From positions 29,023,741 through 29,087,740 of the forward strand of contig CM041465.1 in assembly GCA_023213395.1 (NCBI GenBank): a stretch of 64,000 bases of DNA. The letters run 5' to 3'. Under the pieces are notes generated by a model that was not told where the DNA came from, did not search any database, and saw only the letters and a list, made by a program, of their open reading frames with translations. Of the stretch, positions 10,030 to 21,669 are shown piece after piece. The DNA comes from Cycas panzhihuaensis (lineage: Eukaryota > Cycadophyta). The first letter of the stretch is position 1. Every line of letters begins with the position of its first letter. The translations under genes were made by a program, and so were the position numbers.

Positions 10030-12290
10030 CTGCCCTCTTGGCAGTAAAACCTTGACACTCAGAGGCATCTCATGATGGTGAATGATGTTAATACAAAATA
10101 AGTTAGTAACATCTACCTATGCTAGCATGTCATCATCCAAGGTAAGTAGCGAATATCATAATAAATCATATGGACAAGGACATACATTTGGGAGAGGATA
10201 GGGAGTCGTGGCTTGATCCATCCTTTGGGGTACGGGGACATAGACCTAAAATACACATGAAGTAGAGATGGGGCAGCATGGGGGTTACCCATACGATGCC
10301 CAAGAGTATATTATAAAAGGAAGGGGAGATGGAGGGGGGTTGCCCCCATAACCTATATATGTAATGTAAATGCTATGTAGAATGTGAATATAGCCAAAAG
10401 ATATATGAATGCAAGCTAAAAATATATAAATATGAAGTGTAAGTATGCAAAAGATCATGCTATGGATGGTATGAGAATGGAACAAAGAAACAAACTTGTG
10501 GTCACCATAGTTTAACCTCATTAGTAGCCTACTTTTGGAGGTATTAAGGAGATTGGATAATGATGTGAGAAGAGGGTCAGCCTCCAAACTCAATAATAGA
10601 TCACTTAGAGAATGGGGCTAACACTCTAAGATGCAGTAGATAAGGCTCTTTGCGTCAATATTATGGTCTTAAGGGATTTACCAGATATCCATAGAGGAAA
10701 AGAAGGACAGTAACAACCTAATGGTTAAGGCAAGGGATCTCAATCATGGGCAATGAACTTAGTAGACCTGGGTTAATTGTGACATAATGATTTGAGAGTC
10801 ACAATGAAGGATAATAGGGCTATGGTAGAAGCAAAGTGCATCAATGAGGGCTTTGATAATAGTTGTGTACTCAACTTTATTATTCGCAGCATCAGGTGAG
10901 TAGACTTTAAAATGCATGCAGTCATTCCTAGAGGGATCACAAAGGATCCATGCAATTGTAGAGGGTCTAAGATTATTGTGACTACCACCATCAGTGAAAA
11001 TGAATAGAACCATGGCAAAAGAAAGGGAGTTTAGATCAAGTCATAGAGAAAACTAGTAATAGCCCTACCTAGGTAAAAAGGTGGCAACAGGGCTATAATA
11101 ACTTAAGACAACTAGATATATTAGCTATAGAGAGATAGGAGAGCCTTGAGGGTTGGCTACCAAGCTCTCAGAGGGCCTGCCCAATGGAAGGGTTGAGAAT
11201 AAGCACTAAAAGATGCTCTTTTGATGATCTTGGGAGGCTATAACGGGGCTAATAAGGGCTTGAACATAAGGGGAGATCTCACTCGAGGCCTTAGAGGCTC
11301 AAACGGGTAACAAAAATGGAGTCATGATGTTAAAATGAGCCAATAGAGTATAAATAAGGGTAGGTTTTAGAGAGGTATAAAAATTAAGATGGCAGGTCTC
11401 TAGTGGGCTAAAGAAACTCACCATAAATGTGTAGAAAAAGGGCCAACAGGAGGTTTTAGAGGCAGAACAAGGCTCAGGCCCTAAAGGAAAGAGGGATGTA
11501 GGTGAAAATAAGGGTCCTGAGGGCTATCCTTTAAGAGGAAAAGGAGGTGGTACCTGAAAAAGCCCCATGAATAAAAGGGACGAGGGGGTGAAAATAGATT
11601 TCATTTTCACAGGCCCCTCACATAATCTAGAGCCCTTCTATTTAAGTAGCTAGGCTCCACTACCCTTCATGGGATCACTACAAGAGATCTAACCATTATA
11701 TTTTGGCAAGGAAATAGCCGTTGGGACTGAGACAGAGAGATGGTGATGATTAGACCAAATCTAGTGAGTGGATCCTGCCTTTAGCTCTATTTTTTTATTT
11801 ATTAAATTTAATGCTTATTTTTTACAAATTTAGGTGCCATAAGGTCCATGGGAACCCCTTGGAGCTCATTGAAGGCTCAGGGAGGGGGAAGACCTCGGTA
11901 TTAGGTAGCCCTAATCCCAATGGAGCAAGTTAGGTCCACTAAAATATTTTTTTTGGATTTTTTAAGTCCACCCCCCTCATTTTTAGGGGGGGTAGCTATG
12001 GCCTCACAACATTTACCATGGTGTTGTGAAGTTTCCTATGGGGCCCACATAGATTTAAAAAAATCTCTATGGGGTACACATCAATATCTGTGATACCATA
12101 GAAATTGATGGTAGGCAGAAACCAACTAAGGAAAAAATAAATTTCCTTATTTGGATAGCCTAACCTAGTTTAAGCTAACCTAGGCCACCTAGAAAGAGGG
12201 GTGTGACATGGTAGTTAGGTCATTGACTGATTAGATGGTGGTTTGTGACTATTTGTAGGTGGTTCTTGTGGTAGATGGTTAGTGGCTAGG
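10030..12290 (-). mobile_element. Tat-3 fragment: 3' internal region of a Tat-like element
   Basis: This segment carries the same module as Tat-1 (3864-6050) and Tat-2 (26450-28480): polypurine region, second RNase H on the minus strand, TATA-like box near 11569, splice-donor-like GTGAGTGGATC near 11765, and the CCACCCCCCT/AGGGGGGG hairpin near 11970. Similarity fades near 12290, just where the antisense coding exon would begin. No gag, RT or integrase of this copy is present. Confidence 0.7.
10600..11013 (-). pseudogene. Tat-3 second RNase H
   Basis: The minus strand reads IFTDGGSHNN (first catalytic aspartate intact), then AANNKVEY (glutamate intact), then ILHCDSQI (aspartate intact), and after stops a C-terminal DHNIDAKSL segment near 10630-10670. 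This is the least damaged catalytic triad of the three second-RNase-H copies, although stops after the DSQ block still break it. The stretch from 11014 to about 11560 is the spacer to the antisense promoter and holds no domain I recognise. Confidence 0.7.
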
Positions 12291-15200
12291 GAGGACCTAA
12301 ACTTAATATCTCTTGATTCTTATTTTGATTAAAATTAGAGACACAAAGTTCAAGAAGAGCTAAGGGACCATCTTTGCCCAACTCCTAAGAAGGAGTCTTT
12401 GCCTAGTGCTATCTAATAAAGTGTGAATGGATATGATAAAATGCTTAAATATGAAATGGGATGATAAAATCTACAATCTTATATGACTTGACAAAGGAGT
12501 TTTAAGTTTAGAGCCACATTGACAATATCCTCAATGTCCTTCCTAGGGATTCCTCTCATGAAATCCCTTCAACCTTTTGAGTTCTACTTGGATGTAGAAG
12601 AGGGTAAGCTAATGGGAAGGTGGTTTGTCTTATTTTATTTGTTGTCATGGTTTGTATTCACTTTTCTTTATCTTTCCTTTTATTGTCTTTTCCCTTTTTA
12701 ATATGGTGTTTATAGTCACTTTATGTTTCTTTACATTTTATTCTTCTTCCTAGATTTCGATATGATAGAAAGAGACAAAACCAAGAGAGTAAGATAAATT
12801 TATGCAACCAAAGAGACTACAAGATCAAACACACATAAACCTTTTTATTTTTTAAGTAAAAGAAAACAAACTAGAAATAATGAATGCAAGTTCTCTTTTA
12901 CTATTTTTCCTTTTTTTTTTTTTTTTTAATGTTTTCAAAATAAAAGATGCACATGTAACTATGAAATAGCTTTCTTACATGCAATAGGTGCACTTCGCTT
13001 CAAAAAGAATGGTGCCACCAAAATATAAAATTCACTATATGATCTTTGTGCAAGTTTTTCAAAGAGGTCAATTAACATGTAAAAGTAGTTAACATACTTT
13101 ATCCTTTACACATGCAACCAATTCTTTGAAAAGAGGTGATGAATAATTCACAAAGGAAAAAGATTCTTAATGGATATTACTACTATTTTCTAATAATTTT
13201 AGACCTATAAGATGATAAATAAACCATAAATATGAACAATAGCATTCACCAAAAACTAGTCCCAATAGTTCTATCGTAATTGGAGTAGTAAGAGCTCCAA
13301 AAGGATCCTTGAACCCTTTGAAAAACTAAAAAATTAGAGATATTTTACCATGTGATATTCTCAATTTTTTATTCCTAAGATAAAGAAGCCAACTTGAAAA
13401 TAAAAGTTAATGGAACTATAAGAATATAAGAAAAGAATTTCTTTCTTATCGTGAAGGATGCCTTAGAATGACTAGATTTTCTTTCAACTGACCAACTCTT
13501 CCACAAACTTTCCTTCAAAGTAAATCAAAGAAGAAAGAATAACAACAAAAAGAGACCAAACTAGAGCCCAATAATGCTAAAAGAGGGTGGCAAACCAACT
13601 GAAATATAGACTACTATAAAAAAGTAGGAAGGGATAGCTAGATGTATAGTGGAGAGATGACCAAGCTCCACCCTGGTCTACCCTTAAGAAACCCCATAAA
13701 GGGTTGGCTTTTTAGTATATATTTTAGTATCAAAAAATAATATGAGAATACTATAGCAATCAACCAAAGAAAGGAAGAGTTTCTAAGTCCAAATCACCTT
13801 TAAAAGACTATGAAATAAGTGAAAAATACATTAGGAAAGATCTTACCAAATCATAAGAAGTTTTAAGTAAAAAAACTTGATAAAGATCTAGAAAGATAGA
13901 AGCTCAGACTATCAATAGTCGAATAGAAGCAACACAACAATAAAACTCCTTCAAGATTTCATCCAAAAGTCTTCAAAAAGATCAAGTTTCAGTCTCATAA
14001 CAACAATCTTCAAGAAATCTCTAAAAACTCCAAAAATTCACACCAAAACTCAGCAAAATCACCTCTAACTCATCAACTTCCAACCAACAAAGACTCAAGA
14101 GTGATCTTGGGTATCGAGAGAATTACATTCCACTAAATCTAGGTAGTGATATGTAAAATTTTGGTACACTGCCTGAGTTTTTCTTACATGATAGTAAAAA
14201 ACATGATCGGTCACATTTTTTACTTACAAAAAATGTGACTCTATTCTAAAAATGTGATATGTGATATTTTTGACAGTGTTAAAGACATAATAATAATGGA
14301 GTTAAAAATTGATTAAAAAATAAAAAAATTAGTATCAAATGAGAATCTAAACATATAAAAGTGGCTTTATTATCAAGTATATAAGCCCAGAATTAGGTGA
14401 AACACATTAAATACAAGCATAAAAAGTTAACCAATAATAAAATTTGGGTGAAATCTTAAAAATAAGGAAAAAATGATAAGTTTTAAAGGAAACATGAGGT
14501 TAAAATAAACATAAAAGAAAATTTTGGTACCATAGTTCACATCATTGGTAGATAATTAGTAAAAATACAAGTCACATCATCATCAATAACCATATTTTAT
14601 TAATTAAATTTCATAGATCACTTCAACAAAACATAGTCTAACTTATAATCAAATAAAATTTATCAATTATCTTCTATGAAATCACATATAATAAGTTAAA
14701 ACTTACTAATACAAATCAAATACATGTCAAGAGGCCGTGTTTTGGTGAAACATTTATCCCTTAACACTTGAGGCTCCTATTCTAGAAAAAGAAATAAGAT
14801 GGTGAGAGGTGGAAATGATGCAAGTGTTTGTCATTTTAGTTAGGATGATAGGAATCAAATAAAGTACATTAATGATGGGGTAACACAATTTTATGACCTA
14901 ATATGAAATAAAATTTATGTGATAACAAGATCCAACAAAGTTCCTACTAACAATCTACCTAAAAAAGATGGGTGTCTCCTACTAAAGCAATGCTATTTAC
15001 ACCTCTTGCCTAAAAGGACTAGGCACCTAATCACTACAAAGCTATCCAAGAGGATTGGGCATAGATAATCATAAAAAAGCTACCCAAAAGGACTTGGTAT
15101 CAATCCAAACCAAAGGGACACCTAAAAGTACTGGATACTCATAACTAAAACTAAAGAGAGTGGATCTATCCTTCATCTCTATGTACTAAATATAAATGCA

Positions 15201-15560
15201 AACATGGGAGTAAGAGAGACTTAAGAGAAAGAGAATAGCTCTTACAAAATAGGGAGGTAAGAATGAGCCTACTCCATTGAGCTTTTACTTTTATATTGAG
15301 AGAGGGAGCATTAGAATTAGGTGATATGAAATTACACATAATGCACATGAAAGTGTATTTCACTTAAGTGATCTAATTTAAAGTTCATTTAAGACCCTTT
15401 TAGAAATAATCAACTAATGTAATGGCCTTATGATATTAACCCATTTCAATCTCTCCCTTAATAGTATAAGGTCATTTCATCCTATTTTATTCTATCCTAT
15501 GAGGTCTTTATTTGAGCCTCTTACAAAGAAAACTACTATGACACTTTTGTGAGAAACCCT
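12291..15560. other. AT-rich stretch with no gene recognised
   Basis: Mostly A/T-rich with short frames only. A minus-strand patch near 12530-12600 (MRGIPRKDIEDIVN) looks coding-like but is too short to assign. There is a poly-T run near 12910. The only structured element I see is the hairpin at 14210-14239. It is foreign to copia B and of unknown origin. Confidence 0.4.
14210..14239. repeat. Perfect 12-bp hairpin
   Basis: GTCACATTTTTT, a 6-nt loop, then AAAAAATGTGAC. A related, less perfect version with a similar lead-in (ATGATAGTMAAAAACATGAT) lies near 58505-58600, suggesting a dispersed AT-rich repeat or MITE-like family. Confidence 0.6.
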
Positions 15561-15572
15561 CACGGGGAAGAA
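15561..15572 (+). other. Possible copia D polypurine tract
   Basis: CACGGGGAAGAA stands directly before TGTTGG, as a copia polypurine tract would precede a 3' LTR. The other side of the same LTR has a PBS, so either this match is fortuitous or two elements share one LTR. Confidence 0.35.
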
Positions 15573-16029
15573 TGTTGGAGTGTAATGTCATCACTCAACT
15601 CCCTCTTATCTACCAGGATTATGCACCTCAATTTGCATATATGATGTTAAAACATATGTAGGTAACTTAAGGTAAGTTAATGTTACTTTGAGTTAGTTTA
15701 TTTGAGTTAAGTTACATTATTTTATTATTAATTTGAATTCAGGGGTTGAAGAGTTTCCCTCCTCTCCTAAAATTGTTTATATTATGGGGCATACAACCCT
15801 GGTGTCTTTAGACACTGCCTCCTTTGAGGATATTTGTCATGCTTTCAACAATAATGGATTGAAGATAGTGCTATCATGCTCTCATAGTTCATTTATGCAA
15901 CATCAATCTATATTGCTACATTGTTACATAGATTTGTATTGAATATTTGATGCAATACTGTTATTTTGAATATATTGAAGTTTATTATATCTTCTGCCTT
16001 GTTCTCATTGTGTAGTATATTTTCTATCA
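15573..16029 (+). repeat. Copia D LTR (single copy in the window)
   Basis: Starts TGTTGGAGTG, ends TCTATCA, and is followed after two bases by TGGTATCAGAGC, the initiator-Met-tRNA PBS of copia elements. These signals define a 457-bp LTR on the plus strand, opposite to copia B. No partner LTR was found. Confidence 0.65.
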
Positions 16030-16031
16030 TT

Positions 16032-16128
16032 TGGTATCAGAGCAATTTAGCTACATTCTATTTCCTACATTTGGTATCAAAGCATAGTCTTGCAAATATT
16101 ATTTCCAACATTTGGTATCAGAGAGGGC
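16032..16128 (+). other. Three PBS-like motifs in a row
   Basis: TGGTATCAGAGC at 16032, TGGTATCAAAGC at 16072 and TGGTATCAGAGAGG at 16113, spaced 40 and 41 bp apart. Each is preceded by a short CAT(T) end like the LTR terminus. Only the first directly abuts the LTR. Confidence 0.75.
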
Positions 16129-17142
16129 AATTGCTGGCCTGCTGAAGTTTTTTGAAGAAGAGCAATGGATTTCTCGGCATTCTACGGTAGATTTTCTTAC
16201 AAGTAAGACATATTAGCTATACTTATTTTTTAAAAAATTTTTAGCAAGTTTTATATATTTTTCATCAAGATTTTCTCATTATTGAGTTATTTTTATGATA
16301 TAACAAGTGTTTTTTTAGATTTTTCACAGATTTGTACAGATTTATGAAGGATTTCAGCTATAAGCTATACTTTTTCAAAGATTTGTGAAGGAGATCAACA
16401 GCAAGTTACATTTATTCAAGTTTTTTTCTCATATTTGAGCTATCTTTCTTTAGATTTATATATTTTACCATACATTTCATTATTTCTTAGCATTTTTTGT
16501 CTACTTATTGAATATTTTCTCAGATCTGTGAAGGTTTTCAGCTACAAGCAAGACTCATATAAGTTTTTTTCAAATCTACTATATTTCACTTCAGATCTGC
16601 TACATAGTCTACAGATCTACTTATTTCAACAAGTTTTTTCGCTATTTTTTGATCTGCCTATATTCGACGTATGAGGAAGAAGATTTGTCTACTGGAACCT
16701 TTTGAAGCTTATTTTCAGCTACAAAGCCAGCTACAACTTTATTTCCAGGTTCTTATTTCATTTTTTAGATCTAAATACATATATCTTGGTTCTTTGATAT
16801 AAATATTTGCTGCAACACATTTGATAATATTTCAGATACAAGTATATGTGCAGGTTATTTATTTGACATATTTTCTTTATAGATTTTTTAAAGGCCTTAA
16901 GGAATTTGGTAGACACTTGAATAAGGGTTCAGATTCCACAACTTTATTTGAGAACCTCTCTATTGATTACTTTTCTATATTTGCTAGAATAGCAAGGTAG
17001 CATGTCCGAGACACAATCATATGCAAGCCAATATTCAAACAGTTACATAACAAAAACATAAGAGATTTATAGATCCATATTTATATTATACAAATATATG
17101 CTTTTTTTCTTTGAAATATTCTATCAATCGTTATTTCCTTCA
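16129..17142 (+). other. Copia D leader-like region, no gene recognised
   Basis: A T-rich stretch with degenerate repeats of a GTGAAGGATTTTCAGCTACAAGC-like phrase (near 16340, 16385 and 16530). A short plus-strand frame starting MSETQSYASQ near 17003 could be a gag start but stops at once. No conserved domain is visible. Confidence 0.4.
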
Positions 17143-17454
17143 TTATTTTTTTACACATAATAAGCCTCCTATTGGAGCTGAAACTAGAGTTACATAGAAG
17201 TCTCCTAGTAGATATGCTAATATTGTTGGATCCCCAAGCCCTTCTTCTTTAGTAATAAGAGCATAAGCATGCAGTAGAGATAGAAGGCGACCATATTCTC
17301 ACCAGATATTTTGACTGAACTCCTTATATCGCATAAATTCATACTTTATTCTTGTTTCAACGGTCATATTTCTAAGAGCACAAAGTGAACTAAGGACCCC
17401 TTCGTGTTCCCTCTTACGCTTTACACTTCTATTACAAGATGAAGAGACTGCCAT
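17143..17454 (-). pseudogene. Unassigned coding-like segment (about 103 codons, one stop)
   Basis: On the minus strand an ATG at 17454 opens a frame that runs to a TAA at 17143 with a single internal TGA near 17300. The peptide has mixed composition with a basic start (VKRKREHEG), a charged middle (ETRIKYEFMRYKEF) and a hydrophobic end (LAYLLGDFYVTLV), unlike the low-complexity frames around it. It lies between the copia D leader and the copia B breakpoint and matches neither. I do not recognise the family. A captured host exon is possible, and an unfamiliar retroelement domain is the alternative. Confidence 0.4.
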
Positions 17455-17459
17455 CTCTT

Positions 17460-18470
17460 CTACATAGAATCCACCACACCCTTAATTTGCATATCTCCAA
17501 AAGTGATGCAGTAGTCACTTGTGCCTCTTAAATACCAAAGCACCCATTTCACTACTGTCCAATGTTCCTTTCCTGGATTTGCCATAAACCTGCTACCTAC
17601 ACCGATTTCATGTGAAATATCAGGTCTTGTACATACCATGGCATACATCAAACTTCCTACTACACTGGCATAAGGCACACGAGATATATAAACCTTTTCT
17701 TCTTTACTACTAGGACTCATATTCGAAGAAAGCTTGAAGTGGGAAGCCAATAGGATACTCACTAGTTTCACATTTACCATACCAAACCTAGTTAGCACCT
17801 TCTCTACATATTTCTGCTGTGATAACCATAGCTTACCATTTTTACTATCTCTATATATCTCCATGTTTAAGATTTGTTTTGCAACTCCTAGATCCTTCAT
17901 ATCAATAGTCCTAGCCAATTAAGCCTTCAGCTTATTGATTTCTTCCATGCTTTTGCTTGTAACCAGTATGTCATCAACATATAGTACCAATGTAATGAAT
18001 AAGCCATTGTTCATAAATTTAAAGTAAACACAATGATCATACTCACTTCTTTTGAAAATTTGGTTCTCCATGAAGGCATCAAACTTCTTGTACCACTGCC
18101 GAGGTGATTGCTTTAGGCCATACAATGATTTCCTGAGCCTGCAAATAAGTCTTTTTTTGCCATCATGTACAAACCCTTCTAGTTGATCTATATAGATCTC
18201 CTTATCTAAATCTCCATATAGAAAAGTTATTTTTACATCTAACTGCTCCAGCTCCAAATCAAGAGAAGCTACTAATGCTAATAGCACTCAAATTAAAATA
18301 AGTTTAACAACTAGGGAAAAGATCTCATGAAAGTCAATACCTACTTTCTGTACATAGCCTTTAGCCACCAATCTTTCCCTGTATTTTTCAACCTTTCTAT
18401 CAACATCTATTTTTATCTTAAAAACCCACCTGCAACCAATAGTCTTCCTACCATGTGGAAGTTCTACCAA
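17460..18470 (-). pseudogene. Copia B reverse transcriptase
   Basis: Ty1/copia RT, which makes cDNA from the element RNA. In order on the minus strand it shows GCRWVFKIK near 18420, LDVKITFLYGDLD near 18210-18250, KSLYGLKQSPRQWYKKFD near 18080-18130, the intact catalytic YVDDIL near 17970, then MKDLG, RYVEKVL-type and RGTSDYCIT blocks down to 17503. The frame change between 18287 and 18288 and the stop near 17919 break it into pieces. The YVDD box is preserved, unlike the RT of Tat-1. At 17503 the foreign block begins, and the frame runs on only to about 17460. Confidence 0.92.
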
Positions 18471-18722
18471 GTCCCATAAATTATTTTTCTTTAATGCATC
18501 TATCTCTTCCTACATAGCCCTCTTCTACTTCTCATTATGGATATCATCTACTACTTCTTGATAACATGTAGGCTCACCATTATTAGAAACCAAAGTAATA
18601 GAAGTAGATGGGTTATACTAATCAAGTGGATGACTGACTCATGTAGATATCCTAACTGTTTGTAGAGGAGTATCCACATACTCCTATAAATTTATTACAG
18701 ATTCATCTTCAGAAAGATGTTC
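18471..18722 (-). other. Copia B integrase-RT linker
   Basis: This is a degraded variable linker between integrase and RT on the minus strand. It keeps traces such as EALKKN near 18485 but holds several stops. Copia elements normally have a poorly conserved linker here. Confidence 0.6.
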
Positions 18723-19712
18723 CTACTCTTCTAATTCTAAAGATGGCTGGGTTTCAAACTTAACCTGTTGATGTTCATCTTTTTGCTCCTGTTTCATTTT
18801 AACTTCTCCACTGTCTGATTTTAGAAGGAGAGATTCATCGAATGTAACATCTCTGTTAATGGTGATTTTGTGGGTAGTAGGATCCCACAACCTATATCCC
18901 TTCACAACATCCTTCACACCATCCTTATCACCGTAACCAATAAAGATATACCTCTTGGATTTTGGGTCTAACTTTGAATGTTTACTTTTGTCAGTCCAAG
19001 CATAAGCATCACAACCAAAAACTTTTAAATTTGAATAATCACATGGATGTCCAGTCCATACCTCTTTAGGAATCTTGCAATCTATTACACGTGATGGTGA
19101 CTTGTTTACCAGATAGCAAGTTGTTTGAACAACTTCTGCTTACAAGCCCTACTCCACTCTCGCATTACTTAGCATGCTTCTTGCTCTTTCTAAGAGTGTC
19201 CTATTCATGCACTCAACAATGCCATTTTGTTGTGGAGTATAGCTAGTGATCTTGTGTCTTTCGATCCCAGCTTCTCTGTAATAGTTCTCAAACTCCAAGT
19301 AGTTGAACTCAACTCTATTGTCAGTTCTTAAACATTTGATTATCTTACTAGTGTTGTTCTCAACTAAATCCTTGAACTGCTTAAACACACTGAAAACTTC
19401 AGATTCCTTTTTCAAAAAATAGACCCATATCTTCTAAGAGTAATCATCTATAAATGTGATATAATATAATGATCCTCCATAAGATATTTTAGGGGATGGT
19501 CCCCATACATCTGAATGTATGTAATCTAGAATGCCTTTACTAGTGTGACTCCCTACTTTAAACCTAAGTCTACATTACTTTCCAAAAATACAATGTTTAC
19601 AGAAAGCCAATTCTGAAAGCTACAAGTTAGGAAGCAACTTACGGTTTATCATCACCTTAAGTTCTCTCTCACTCATGTGCCCAAGTATCTGATGCCATAA
19701 CTAAGCTAGATC
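18723..19712 (-). pseudogene. Copia B integrase
   Basis: DDE integrase that joins cDNA to the target. The minus strand shows a FIDDYS-type first aspartate near 19440, LRTDNRVEF near 19320 (second aspartate), and PQQNGIVECMNRTLLERARSML near 19160-19230 (glutamate), so all three catalytic residues are visible. The C-terminal KGYRLWDP.THKI..NRDVTFDE block near 18830-18910 is typical of the copia integrase end. A zinc-finger part lies near 19570-19700 but is eroded. Stops near 19140, 19430 and 18950 interrupt it. Confidence 0.9.
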
Positions 19713-20093
19713 TTATGTAGTCTTTGATGCTATAGCTTCTTGGCTGACATTTTTACTTCCCACTAAAATGTAAAGATTTCCTTTCTTTAAGGCTTTTATA
19801 ACAACCAAGGCGCCCTTTGACACCTTTAGGACTCCTTCATGACCTGTATGCTTAAAACCACCCGAATATAGTTCACCTAAGGAAATTAGATTCCTTTTCA
19901 AATTAGGTACATGTCTAACCTCAGTTAATGTTCTGACTACTCCATCAAACATCTTAATTCTACTGCTACCAATGCCCACTGTCTTACAAGAAACTTCATT
20001 TCCTATAAGCACATCACCACAATCAAGAGGCTGGTATGATGAGAACCAACTCTTGTGTGGACACATGTGGTGCGAAGCACCTAAATCTAATAA
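19713..20093 (-). pseudogene. Copia B protease and pre-integrase domain
   Basis: The aspartic protease active site reads LLDLGASHHM near 20070-20100 (usual DSGA, here DLGA), followed by the conserved RHVPNLKRNLISLG block near 19880-19915 and the GALVV.K....GNLYIL block of the GAG-pre-integrase domain near 19750-19800. A stop lies just before the active site. The frame from 20066 is otherwise open for 117 codons. Confidence 0.88.
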
Positions 20094-20957
20094 CTAGTCA
20101 TGGTGACAATGAGAAACATTATAAGCAACTAAGACATCATCATCCATACCTTGATTTGACTCCACCTGATTTGCCTCCTTGGTAGGATCTTCCTTTTTCT
20201 GGAACTCCTTCCTTTTGTAAGAATCCTTCTTGAGGTGACCAGTCTTATTACAATGCCAACACCTAAGCTTACTCTTTTTTCTCTTTGACTTAGACCTTGA
20301 TGTATCCTTGGAGTTTTGTCCTCTCTCAAATGTTCTACCCCTTACTATCATGGCTTCTAGTGTGGAGGTTTCAAGACTAGATTTCCTCTGCACTTCTTCC
20401 ATTAGCAAAGCACTCACAACAGAATCATAATCTAATACATCTGTAGTGCTAAAACTAATTGAGGTGACAATATTATCCTAGGATTTAGGTAATGAGCATA
20501 ACAAGGTAGCAGCCTTATCCTCATCCTCAATTTTAACATTGATACTAGTCAACTGACAAATAAGAGTATTAAAAATATTTAAATAGTCAGCAATTTTTAT
20601 ACCTTCCTTCATATGTAATGAGTACAATTGCCTCTTCAAGTAGATTTGATTCGTTACTGATTTGGTCATATACAGGCCTTCTAACAGGGTCTATAATCCT
20701 GCTGTTGTCTCTTCCCTTGCGATGTTAAATAAGACTTCATCTGCCAAGCACAATCATATTGTGCTAAGTGCCTTTTTATCTAAGTCATTGTAATCATCAT
20801 TGTCCATCCCTGCAGGTTTCTTCGATTTACTTGCAAGGGCTTTGTACAAACCCTATTGTAGAAGAATATCATGTGCTTTTAGCTTCCACAACTCGAAGTT
20901 ATTCTTGCCATTGAATTTCTCCACCTTGAACTTTACACCTGCTAATTTCATCATTTT
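20094..20957 (-). pseudogene. Copia B Gag
   Basis: Nucleocapsid polyprotein that packages element RNA in the cytoplasm. The probable start is the ATGATGAAATTAGC near 20957. A KFNGKNNFELWK block near 20900-20930 is the UBN2-type gag start, followed by LKRQLYSLHM and YLNIFNTLICQL near 20560-20640, and a zinc knuckle CWHCNKTGHLKKDSY near 20230-20275, in which the final Cys has become Tyr. Stops near 20670 and 20477 split it. Confidence 0.88.
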
Positions 20958-21011
20958 GGTGTAGAAAAGCTGATACCAGAACCTTCACAGACTCGCTGCA
21001 AAATAAAAGTG

Positions 21012-21023
21012 GCTCTGATACCA
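21012..21023 (-). other. Copia B primer-binding site (initiator Met-tRNA)
   Basis: The minus strand reads TGGTATCAGAGC two bases inside the 5' LTR. This is the standard plant copia PBS complementary to the 3' end of initiator Met-tRNA. Confidence 0.95.
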
Positions 21024-21025
21024 CT

Positions 21026-21669
21026 TGTTGAGAATACAAGGTCCCAAACCTTTAATCGCCATAAGATCTAAACTATTTTGTAACTAGTTACAGGAATAGA
21101 AACTAAGATTTAACATGCAAGTTCTAAAATCAGAGATAATATAATAACATCAATATATAAGCTAAGCATCATATATGCACCTGATATAACATGGTAAAAC
21201 CCTAGCAGTGTGCTAGGGAAACATCCACACAGGAAAGGTATTGATCTTTATTATTGTAGAATGGAGAAACAATACATCTCAGTAGCAGAGTGCTCTCAGG
21301 AACAACAACCAGTCGTCGCCCTCATCACAGTACATTACATTATATACAACATAATAAGAAAAGCCCTAAAATGAGCTACATGGGAGGGACATCCAAGACA
21401 TGAATCTCAACCGTAGAATCTAGGGTATTTGTATTAAATGACCATAATTCTCTTTACATTTTAATATGGTTTACAAGGCTAATTTTTTAGGTCGGGGGCT
21501 ATCGCCCCCGAACCCCCTCTTAGAGGGGGACATTCCACACCCCCAAACCCCCCAACCAAGGGGGGCTCCCACCCACCTTGGAACCCCCTGAGAAAGATTA
21601 GTGAGGGAAATTGCACCAAAATAATGCTAAAAATTTAGCCCCAAAATATTGTTGTCACAATATCCAACA
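21026..21669 (-). repeat. Copia B 5' LTR
   Basis: 644 bp, partner of 7747-8390. On the minus strand it starts TGTTGGATATTGTGAC and ends CTCAACA. Differences between the two copies are mostly C/T and G/A substitutions, judged by eye. Confidence 0.95.

Larger units (their letters stand above)
7747..21669 (-). mobile_element. Copia B: Ty1/copia LTR retrotransposon, interrupted
   Basis: Two 644-bp LTRs (7747-8390, 21026-21669) begin TGTTG and end AACA. On the minus strand the 5' LTR is followed by a 12-nt PBS complementary to initiator Met-tRNA, and the 3' LTR is preceded by the polypurine tract AAGGGGGAGAT. Gag, protease, integrase, RT and RNase H are in the copia order. Without the foreign block (about 8933-17502) the element is about 5.35 kb, a normal copia length. 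The flanking 5-mers ATTCC and GCTCC match at three of five positions, both mismatches being transitions. Flanking DNA on both sides matches the continuous Tat-2 antisense gene (near 30120-30190), proving insertion into Tat-1. Confidence 0.93.

Noticed and set aside
16032-16128. tRNA gene or tRNA fragment
   Set aside because: Only the 12-nt PBS complement is present; no cloverleaf or A/B boxes.
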